A DNA stretch of 35,301 nt from a bacterium (GTDB taxonomy: Bacteria; Zhuqueibacterota; QNDG01; DSAB01), in contig DSAB01000036.1 of NCBI GenBank assembly GCA_011388275.1, positions 1-35,301 on the forward strand. The letters are read 5' to 3'. Below, one piece after another: positions 1 to 8,900 of this stretch. The notes below the pieces were generated by a model. The model saw nothing but the letters and a program-made list of their open reading frames with translations, did not search any database and was not told the origin of the DNA. Each line of letters opens with the position of its first letter. Within the stretch, counting starts at the first letter, position 1. A program made the translations under genes and the position numbers.

Positions 1-908
1 CCTCCACCCGAGAAACCACCCCCCGAGAATCCACCCGATGACCAGGAGCTTCCGGACCCGCCGGATCCCCAGTTAAAACCTCCCACAGAGGCGCCGCCCT
101 TTTTGCTTATATCCGCTCTGGCTTTCCTGTACCACGTGGTGTTTTGTAAAAACAGCTTGGCAACGGGAAAACCGAACAGATACACAATCAGGCAATAAAG
201 AGCCCCCTGGCTTCCCAGAACCACAATGGGAAACAAAGCCCAGAAAGGAATAAGAAAAACATATAAAAACCAGCCGACACCGGGAGTCACGATACCGATG
301 AACGTAAAAAGTCCGATAATGCCGAAAATAAAGGCGCCTATCAGAATCCGTTCTTTCAGGTTCAGGTCGGTTCCTTCAAGAAACGCCGAATCGGTTTGGC
401 CGTCTTTTGTCCGGCCCATATCGGACAGCGTCCCTCCTTCCAGCACGGTGATGACGGCCCGGACCCCCTCGGCAATTCCGTCGTCATAATCGCCGGTTTT
501 AAACCGCGGAGTCATCACATTATGGATAATCTCTCCCGCCTTTCCGTCCGTGAGAACCGGCTCGAGCCCGTAGCCTACTTCAATGCGCATGCGCCGGTCG
601 TCGGGAACCACCAGAATCAGCAGACCGTTGTCCTCTCCCTCCTGTCCGAGTTTCCAGGCGTCGAAAACCTTCACTGCGTAGTCTTCGATACTCTCTCCCT
701 CTAGGGTGGAAATGGTGAGCACGGCGATCTGGTTTCCGGTCCGTTCTTCATGAACCTTGAGTGTCTCAGTCAGGCTCTGTATGGTTTCCCGGGAGAGAAT
801 CCGCGCGGTGTCCGTGACCCGTCCGGTCAAATAGGGAATATCCGGCTGGGCGGACAGAATCCCTGTCCACAAGAGCGGAACGATCAGCAGCAGGGTTCGG
901 TTTTTCAT
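1..908 (-). CDS. TPM-domain membrane protein (YgcG-like), 3' end cut by window edge
   Basis: The start codon is at 908, and the frame is open to base 1, so the C-terminal end is missing. A signal peptide (residues 1 to about 20, ending LSAQP) precedes a TPM domain of about 130 residues with the family features NGLLILVVPDDRRMRIEVGYG and a following P-F-x-x-G-x-Y segment. Two or three hydrophobic helices follow, then a Gly/Ser-rich tail (GSGSSWSSGGFSGGGFSGG) that is typical of the YgcG/TPM_phosphatase family. The domain is predicted to face the periplasm. Family members have been linked to photosystem II repair in plants and to envelope functions in bacteria, but the biochemical role here is unknown. 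Its ATG overlaps the stop of the preceding TPM gene (ATGA at 905-908), so the two are probably translationally coupled. Confidence 0.85.
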   Translation of the reverse strand, partial: MKNRTLLLIVPLLWTGILSAQPDIPYLTGRVTDTARILSRETIQSLTETLKVHEERTGNQIAVLTISTLEGESIEDYAVKVFDAWKLGQEGEDNGLLILVVPDDRRMRIEVGYGLEPVLTDGKAGEIIHNVMTPRFKTGDYDDGIAEGVRAVITVLEGGTLSDMGRTKDGQTDSAFLEGTDLNLKERILIGAFIFGIIGLFTFIGIVTPGVGWFLYVFLIPFWALFPIVVLGSQGALYCLIVYLFGFPVAKLFLQNTTWYRKARADISKKGGASVGGFNWGSGGSGSSWSSGGFSGGGFSGG

Positions 909-1570
909 ACGCCTTTCTCCTCGATGAGTGTGTCGGGCAGCTCGTTGTCTTTGCCCGGCCCCTGGTACCCTTTCAGAACGCGGGCGAGCCCCTCCAGGCC
1001 CGCCTCAAAGGCAGGCGCGATCCGGCGCCGCTTCAGAAGCGGCGTCATGGACCCGATGATCCGCTTCATGGCTTCCGGGGTCAGGATCGAATAAAGCCCG
1101 CTGTCCGGAAGCAGGATGACTTTGTGTTCGAACACACTGACCAGCATCAGCACGCCCCGGCGCCCTTTTGTTGCAAAGAGTTCCCGGTTCAGAAACAGGG
1201 ATTCCGCGTATTGGCGCACTTCGGTTTCGGCCCGATGGGCCGGAAGAAACAGCCTTGCGAAACCCCGGGAAAGAACGGTCAGCAGAGCTAAAAAAGCGCC
1301 GGCAGCCAATATCAAACCGGCCGCAGACAGAACCGTCATGCGGGTTTCCCATCCGGTGAAAAACAGGATCTGAATGAGAACCGCCAGGCCGGCCAGGGAC
1401 GATCCCAGGGCAAAGGCTGTCCAGGGCAGTTCAGGATAGGAGTCGCTGCGCCGGACAAGGGCCAGGACGATCTGCGTGCCGGTCTTTTTTTCCGCTTCGG
1501 CGAGGAGATCGTCCAGCCGGCCGCGGTCCTGCTTTGAAAGAACGGGTTTTACGGTGCGTTCATCGCGCAT
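905..1570 (-). CDS. TPM-domain integral membrane protein
   Basis: This is a 221-residue protein. I chose the ATG at 1570 because AGAGGA lies 7-8 bases upstream; an in-frame start at 1615 lies next to repeat DNA and has no ribosome binding site. The N-terminal part (LSKQDRGRLDDLLAEAEKKT) and the later segment with RRGVLMLVSVFEHKVILLPD resemble a TPM domain that is split by two hydrophobic helices at about residues 50-105. No signal peptide is seen, so it is probably anchored by the internal helices. It sits directly upstream of a second, secreted TPM protein and overlaps it by four bases, an arrangement that suggests the pair act together. The catalytic or binding role is not established for this subgroup. 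Confidence 0.75.
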   Translation of the reverse strand: MRDERTVKPVLSKQDRGRLDDLLAEAEKKTGTQIVLALVRRSDSYPELPWTAFALGSSLAGLAVLIQILFFTGWETRMTVLSAAGLILAAGAFLALLTVLSRGFARLFLPAHRAETEVRQYAESLFLNRELFATKGRRGVLMLVSVFEHKVILLPDSGLYSILTPEAMKRIIGSMTPLLKRRRIAPAFEAGLEGLARVLKGYQGPGKDNELPDTLIEEKGV

Positions 1571-1615
1571 TTTGTGATCCTCTTTGGTTTTACGAACATT
1601 CTGCCTGATCTTCAT

Positions 1616-1701
1616 CGCGTCATACGGCCCACGGACCGCTGACCGCGGGTCATCTTTCGCGGTCTGCCGTCTGCGGTCGCCGGTCGCGGCCGAAGGCCGC
1701 C
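1616..1701 (-). repeat. Intergenic palindrome plus heptamer-repeat element, copy 1
   Basis: Reading the minus strand from the YjbQ stop, there is a 15-bp palindrome (1686-1700, six-base stems around a 3-base loop). It is followed by a run of degenerate 7-base units of the GACCGCA / GACGGCA / GACCGCG and GGTCAGC / GGTCCGT type. The same palindrome and the same kind of heptamers occur at 18276-18394. No T-tract follows the hairpin, so it is not a classical intrinsic terminator. Function unknown; it resembles the short tandem heptamer repeats seen between genes in some other bacteria. Confidence 0.6.
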
Positions 1702-2115
1702 CTACTCTCCCATCACCTTTATAATCAACCGCTTTCTCCGCTTTCCATCAAACTCGAAGTAAAACACCTGCTGCCAGGGTCCCAGATCCAGCTTGCCGCC
1801 GGTCACAGGCAAAATGACCTGATGATGCACCAGCAGGCTTTTCAGATGGGCGTCGCCGTTGGTTTCGCCCGTGCGGTGATGCCGGTAATCAGACCGGAAA
1901 GGCGCCAGCTGCTCCACCCATTCGTCCATGTCCTGCCACAGGCCCGATTCATGATCATTGACGATGACGCCGGCCGTGATATGCATGGCCGACACCAGAA
2001 CCATGCCCTCCTGAATGCCGCTGCCTGTGACGATCTCCTGCACCTTTTCCGTGATGTTGATCAGCTCGCGTTTTTTTTGTGTTTCAAACCAGAGATATTC
2101 CGTTTCAAACTTCAT
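1702..2115 (-). CDS. yjbQ: YjbQ / UPF0047 family protein
   Basis: This is a 137-residue protein, full length for the family. It has the characteristic motifs [15 protein letters not shown] (His45, Asp54-His55-Glu56), [12 protein letters not shown] (His90, His97, His98) and [14 protein letters not shown] (about 111-124). The conserved histidines and acids form a putative metal site. Members of this family show weak thiamine-phosphate synthase activity in complementation tests, which may not be the physiological role. A strong GAGGAG lies seven bases upstream of the ATG. It starts four bases after the inositol monophosphatase gene stops, so they are certainly cotranscribed. A repeat element with a hairpin begins immediately after its stop codon. 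Confidence 0.92.
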   Translation of the reverse strand: MKFETEYLWFETQKKRELINITEKVQEIVTGSGIQEGMVLVSAMHITAGVIVNDHESGLWQDMDEWVEQLAPFRSDYRHHRTGETNGDAHLKSLLVHHQVILPVTGGKLDLGPWQQVFYFEFDGKRRKRLIIKVMGE

Positions 2116-2119
2116 GATT

Positions 2120-2917
2120 TCACTCCTCTTCGGAACCGGTCTTCGAAAGATGGTTCCTGACGATTTTCAGGATTTTTGGCTGAATATGTATGTTTCCGGC
2201 CACCACGTTTCCCGTGTTTAGAAAATCCCGGCCGCCGTGAAAGTCGGTGACCCTTCCACCGGCTTCTTCTATGATAAGAATACCCGCGGCAATATCCCAC
2301 GCGTGAAGTTTCATCTCCCAAAACCCGTCGAACCGGCCGCAGGCCGTATAGGCCAGATCAATGGCCGCCGCCCCCATACGCCGAATGCCCGCGGCATCCA
2401 TAAAGAGCTCCCGAAAGCAGGCCAGATAGGGCTTGACATACTCCTTGGAGCGCCAGGGAAAACCCGAGGCCAGCATGGAATAGGCCAGCTCTTTTTTTCC
2501 GGACACATGAATGGGTCTGCCATTTAAAAAAGCCCCCATGCCCTTCTCCGCCCAGAAAAGCTCATCATGTACCGGATCAAAGATGACTCCCACTCTCAGC
2601 TCATTGTTTTCGACCGCCGCGATGGATACGGCGAACACGGGAATGGACTGGACATAATTGGCGGTTCCGTCCAGAGGATCGATGATCCAGCGGACGGATG
2701 CGCCTCCTTCGCCCCATCCGGACTCCTCGGCCTGAATCACATGATCGGGATACACGCCGCGTATCCTGCGGATAATGATCGCTTCAGACCGTTTGTCCAG
2801 ATCCGTGACATAATCCCCGCTGCCCTTCAAATCCACCTGATCCGACACCAGGCGACCGAATGCGTCCATTAAGATTCCGCCCGCCTCTCTTGCCGCCTGT
2901 TTGGCGATTTCCAGCAT
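2120..2917 (-). CDS. suhB: Inositol monophosphatase family protein (SuhB-like)
   Basis: This is a 265-residue protein with all the Mg2+-dependent phosphatase signatures: [11 protein letters not shown] (about 31-41), QAEES (Glu64/65), the metal-binding DPLDGT motif (Asp80, Asp83) and [16 protein letters not shown] with Asp208. It most likely dephosphorylates inositol-1-phosphate or a related sugar phosphate in the cytoplasm. Some relatives act on fructose-1,6-bisphosphate, NADP or 3'-phosphoadenosine phosphate, and sequence alone does not separate these. AAAGGA lies eight bases before the ATG. The gene begins 15 bases after the giant CHAT gene ends and is followed four bases later by yjbQ. Confidence 0.9.
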   Translation of the reverse strand: MLEIAKQAAREAGGILMDAFGRLVSDQVDLKGSGDYVTDLDKRSEAIIIRRIRGVYPDHVIQAEESGWGEGGASVRWIIDPLDGTANYVQSIPVFAVSIAAVENNELRVGVIFDPVHDELFWAEKGMGAFLNGRPIHVSGKKELAYSMLASGFPWRSKEYVKPYLACFRELFMDAAGIRRMGAAAIDLAYTACGRFDGFWEMKLHAWDIAAGILIIEEAGGRVTDFHGGRDFLNTGNVVAGNIHIQPKILKIVRNHLSKTGSEEE

Positions 2918-2932
2918 TTCATCTGTCCTTTC

Positions 2933-5900
2933 TTATCGAAAATCTCCTGTTAGCTGAAAAGCGGCCCAGGCTGAAGGATGCTGATTAACCTGGTCCATAA
3001 CCAGCCGCTGCGCCTTCTGCAGCGCGCGCGCCCGGCTTTCTCCAGCCCGCAGATACCGATAAAATCTTTTAACCAGCACCGCTGTGGCCAGATCATCCAC
3101 CTTCCATAAACTGGTGACAATGGAAGGAGTCCCCGCGAAAATGAACCCGCGCGCCAGACCGATGACATCATCCCCGCGTGTGATGTGGGCCAGTCCCGTC
3201 TCGCAGGCGCTCAGCATCACCAGGCCGCAGTCCAGATCCAATCCGAATATTTCATGGGCCTCAAGACGCCCGTCATCCTGCCCCTCCGGGGTCAGCAGCA
3301 GCGCGGAGAACAGGGGATTGGCCGGTTCATACTCGGCATGGCAGGCGAAATGGATGATTTCGCGATTTCGAACCGCCTCACGGATTTTTGACTCCGTCAC
3401 CTCACTACCATGATACGCCTCAACCTGTTCATAGGTTCTGACAATGGCCTGGACTTCCTTGTCCGCAAAAGGCAGATTGTATTCCGGGCCCAGTGCCGGA
3501 TTGCTGAAAGCCGCTACCGAGCCGGCGGCGATTCGGGTTCGTTCCTTTTCCCGACAGTATCCGAATACCGTAGCGCTGGGAGCCGAAGACAGAGAAAATC
3601 GCTGAATGAGGTATTCATCGCCTTTGATAGCCGCAAAGGGAAGATAGTGAAGAACTCCATGCGGAATCACAACCAGATGATTGATGTCCTTCAGGAAAGA
3701 ATCCACAGGTCGGATCAGCCGGTCATAGAGAGTCCGGGCCTCCCTGTCCACAGACAGATGGGCCTGAATAGACTCCCGGAAACGGCGTGTCTGCCGCTCG
3801 AGCACCGAATCCGGAACCAGCGTCTTCTGAAATTTGAGATCATCCCGGGTCAGACACCAGGTATAGAGCCCCTCGTCCAGATAATAGATCAGCATCGCCG
3901 CGGAATCGGGCAGCACAGACTGAATCTGTTCTACTGACCATGGATCCACCTGAACAAAAGAAGACAGTTCCGGATTCTCGGCCTGAAGACGGACCATAAA
4001 CGCCTCGTATTCCCGGCGCCTCTGTTCCAAAACCGTATGCCATACAGACAACTCATCTTCAGATCCGGTGCCGGACAAGAGAAGGCTGACACGGGTACGG
4101 GCCTCTTCGATCGACTGGCGAATACGACTCTCCTCTTCCAGCCATGCACCCTGCGCTCGAGAGAGCGCCAGGGCCTGATTGGCCAGCAGATCGATGAAAC
4201 TGCGGGACTTGGCCCGCTCCACAAAAGTCAGGGCCTCGCCGTGCCGGTTCAGACGGATCAGCAGCCGGATCATGTCGCTATACAGATCCATCTTGTCATC
4301 GAGAAAACCCTGCTGAAAGGCTTCCACTTTCAGCTCAGCCCTCATCGCTTCGACCAGATCGATGGCTCGGGACAGATCGTCCAGAGCCAGCTCGTGACGT
4401 CCCTGTCCGTCACGAATGCCGGCCCTGAGACGATGAATCCTCCAGGCAATATCCGGAATGCCCAGAGACAAAGCCTGATGCAATGCCGAATCGGCCAGAG
4501 CCAGGGCCAGAGCCGTCTTTCTCTGTGCTTGATACGCCCTGGAAAGACCAAACTGGCATTGAATTTCATTCCTCCTGTCACCCACCCGTCTGGAAAGCAT
4601 ACGCCCCTCCCTGAGAAGAGACACGGCCGACTCGGTTTCGCCTGTTTCCAGATACAGCATGCCGAGATTACGCCAGTCATAGGCCAGCCCTCTTTGATAT
4701 CCCAGTTCGGAATCGATGTCCGCCGCACGCCGAAATGATTCCAGGGCAAGGTCGAAAACTCTTTCCTGGATCGCTACCAGCCCCATGTTTTTCAGTATGG
4801 TGGCCTGATCCTCGAGACTCCCAATAGACTCGGCCATGTTCAAAGCCCGGGCCTGTGCTTCCCTGGCCCGGCGCCGGTCTCCCAGGCTCAGGTAGATCAA
4901 ACCCTGTGTACTGAATGCGGCGGCCAGCATACGGCGGTTTTGACGGGCCTCAAACTGCTCCATCGCCCGGGTTTGATATTCCATGGCCTGCCTGTACCGG
5001 CCTGATTTCCAGTGTATATTGGCCAGATGCTGCAGTGCCTGGGCGGCCTGGTCCGGCCGGTTCAGCGCCTGAAACAGGTTCAGCGAGGCCTGCTGCCGCT
5101 TTAAAGCCTCATCATACAGAGTCAACTGTTCGGCGGCCGATCCCAAAAGTTGAAGCGCCGCCGCCAATTCCATCCGTGCAGTCGAATCGTCTTCGGCCGA
5201 TTTGTGTAAAAACGTAACGGCCTGTTCGAGATGGACATAAGCCTCCTCCGCACGGTCTCCTTCCAGGGCGAAACGCCCGCGCCGGACACGGGCTTTAGCC
5301 AGGGACAGACTGTCGTCGAGACTTCGGTGCGCGATCATAAGAGAGTCCATGATCTGGTCAGCCCGATCGTAACGGCGGTTCAGAGCATAAAGAAACGCCA
5401 GCTCCTCCTGCTTATTCAAAGCCTCTCCAGAGTTTCCGCTGTCGCGCAAATGCCGGATCACTCTCGTCTTGATCCGTGCCGCCTCATCATACCGACGGCT
5501 GTTGATAAAAAACACAACCAGATTTTCCAGGCTTTCCAACACTTTATCAGATCGGCTCAGTCTCTCGGATTCGGTGAGGATCTCTTTCTGAACCGTCACG
5601 GCCTTTTCCCACAATCCTCCCCGGTAACTGGCCCGAATGATCAGCTGACGAATTCGGCCGGCCGTAAAAGAATCGTTCATGGCGCCGGCCATGACTTGTG
5701 CCTGTTCATAGTAACGGATTGCGTCCTCGTAATCCCGTCGCTGTTCATAGCCGAATCCGATCTGCAGAGTCTTGTTCAGGTTGTCGCTGGCGAATCGCAC
5801 ACGTTCCTCGGCATTCATGCCGGCATACCCCATCAGCCGATAACCTGCCCAATCCTTTATGCTTTTTGATGTGCGTCTCACCTCTTTCTGGGCCGAGGCC

Positions 5901-8900
5901 AGGGCTTCCGCAGCCGATAGCCGGATAAGATTTTGATAAAACAACCCGGCCATCCTGCCGCCGGCATCGATTGAAACATCCCAATCCACGAGCACCACTG
6001 CAGGAACTCCGCTGTATAAGAGTCCGTAATAAACCGGCAAAAAGGCCTCTTCCAACTGACCGCCGAAACGGAAAGGAGGAAGAAAGAACAGGCTCGCTTT
6101 CATAGGCAGTGGAAACAGGTCTTCTGCGGTCATCATCACATCCTTGTCAAAACCCGTGAACCCGAATCCTCCGGCCAGAGGTTCCCATTGGTTGACGACC
6201 AGTTCTCCGTACAGGTGAACCAGATCGGCTTTGCCAAGGCTCTCTGCCAGGATGTCTCTGTCCAACCGCTTCCCCTGAATCGTTTTCAGATTGATCGCAG
6301 CCGTGTTGCGCGATATTTGCCTGGCCAATTCCGTACTCCCTCCGGCCATGAGCATGTCGGTCTGATTGATACGGCGCCGTTCATGCGCCATGACAAAGGC
6401 CATAAGACTGGGCGACCAGACCACGGTATGCTGCTCAAGCAGAGGAGGCCTTTCATATGACAATGCGTGAATAGGCACCGGCCACAACGGACCGTCAGGA
6501 ACAATCAAAACCCAGTCTTTTCTCTTCAAGAGAGCCTGTACGGGCTGGATCAGCTCTTTTTCCCAGGTTCTCTGCAGGACTTTCAGGCCGCTGTCTGCCT
6601 TGAGCCCCTGAAAGAGCTCTTTTGTCATAAACATCAACCGATCCCGTGAAATCGGGAGTTCCAGGCATCGGATCGTATCCGTCTCCACGGCAAAAACGAG
6701 AGTGGCCGCTCGCAGAGACACGAAACGAATTGCCGTCCCGTTCCGGGGAATCCGCTCCTGAATCCGTCGTAAGTCCACAGGCAGGGCGCCGGCCATATAG
6801 GCCAGCACCTCGTCTTCCCGCTTCAGTTGGTCCCGCAAAGTCCGATACTCGACTTCATGAACCGCCAGCTGACTTTTCAGTGTCTCGGCGGCAGCGGTAC
6901 CGGAAACCGCTTGGGAAAGAGAAAATCGGGTCTTTCTCAGCATGGTTCGTAAATAACGGACATTGCCCCAGGCGATCTTGTGCCGCTCTTTGGACAGCTC
7001 GGGCGGCCGCCTGGCCAAAATATCCGCAATGAATTTTTGGTGCCCCTGCTCAATCGCGATCAGGGCTTCGTGAATACGGCCCTGTCTAACCATTTCTCCG
7101 GCCGCGTCCGCATAAATCTGTACTCTTTCAACACGGTCCGCCAGACGCTCCTCGCTTCCCTCTTCCTGAACCGGCAGAGCTTCCAGCAGATTTATCGCCT
7201 TTTCATACAGGCCCAGAGCCTTCTCAGCGGAATCCCCTTTCGCTTCTTGCAGCCGGGCCAGTCCGTAATAGACCCTCCATAAAAGTTCCTCCTCTCCTCG
7301 ACGTTCCAGAATCACACGGGCCTGATGATAATATCCCAGGGCGGAACCATAATCACCCAGGGCAGAGTGAACCCCTCCCAGGTTCGCAAAAAACAAGGCT
7401 CGCTGATCATCCAGGTTCAGCGAATCACTCAGGGCGCGTCCAGTCTCAAACCATTGCATGGCCTTCTCATAATCACGAAGCCGTTCAAAGGACACGAGAA
7501 CCTGATCATGCGCGCCTCCTTCGGAATACCGCTCACGTGCGGCCATTGCCCGTAATACACCCAGCTGATGCATCAAAGAAAGACATACCTGCGGATTTTC
7601 TCTTTTGGCCTGGACAAGGGCCCGTTGCAGGATTCTTTCGGCCTCTTCAAAATACTCCATGGAATGGCTCGTCATAAACGCCGCGGCCACATGTGCGAGA
7701 TTCAGTGCATTGATGAGATGTCCCCGCTGATCCTTCTGCTTGCGGCTTTCCAGAAGGGACCAGTGATAGTAATACCATGCCTGATGAAAATCACCCATCC
7801 GGTAATACAGCGTTCCAAGGCGGTTGAGACTGATCCGCCGGGCCATTGCGTCTTTCCTTGCGCGAAAAATGGCCAGCCGCTTCAGCTCGTATTCGAGGGC
7901 TTGATGAAATTGCTTCTCGCTTTCATGGCTGATACTCAACAGATTATAAACAAGAGCGGCTTCATCGGCCTGCGTAAACCCTTCGGATGAGGCTCCTCCA
8001 ATATCGGCCATTCGCCAGACTGGAATGGAAAACCCGAACAGCTCGATGCGAAGCGAACTTGCAGAAGACCGTTTTACGTCAACCGGTGTCTTGATCAGCG
8101 CCAGAGATTTTTCGGCGTACCGAATGGTCTCGCGGGGATCTCCCATCATGTGACAGTTGTAGGCCAGGTTCCGGTAGCCAAGCTGAGCCGCTTCCCGGCG
8201 GCCGTGTCTTTCGTCTTCGACCACCGTCTCCCGATAGATTTCGATGGCTGCTTCAAATTCACCGGCCAGATGATGGATAAAAGCAAGCCTCTGTTTATTT
8301 TGATAGACCTTGTCCTTACGGTCCAGAGAAGCATAGATGTCAATGGCACGGTCCAGAAAACGGGTGACTGTGGCATATTCAGTCACCACCAAACCACAAC
8401 GTCCCGCCCGCTCATAAAAAGTCGCCTCTTCCAATGGATGGCTGAACGTTGAGTCCATTTTCAGCCGAAGCAGATAATAATCAAAAGCCTTTTGATAACC
8501 ATACTCTCCGAGGTTGAAAAAATTATTGGCCAGATTCTGGGCCAAACGCGCCTCCATAAACGGGTCCAGGGTTTCATCGTTGAGTTCCAGGGCTGTGATC
8601 AGAGCAGCAATGGCTTTCTCGTAATACCCTTTCGTTGGGCTATCTCCACCCGGCAGCAGGCCCCAGGCCCAGCGAAGCGGCGCTGTCAACAGATTCAAGA
8701 AGCCTCGTACAAAGCCGTCTTTCTTCAGAGCATCCCTCTCTTCGAGCCGCTCAATCAATTCATAATTGTAACCCAGGGTTCGATAGGGATGAATCATGCG
8801 ATAATCTTCAGCCAGAGCAAGATACAGCCACTCATTGGATTTTTTCAGGATTCTACGGTCCGTTTCCCCCAGGAAGGAAAGAATCAACCCCCTGGCATAC

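Noticed and set aside
1616-1701. Structured RNA or tRNA in the GC-rich gap
   Set aside because: Only the short palindrome and degenerate heptamers are visible; no cloverleaf or conserved tRNA loop can be drawn.
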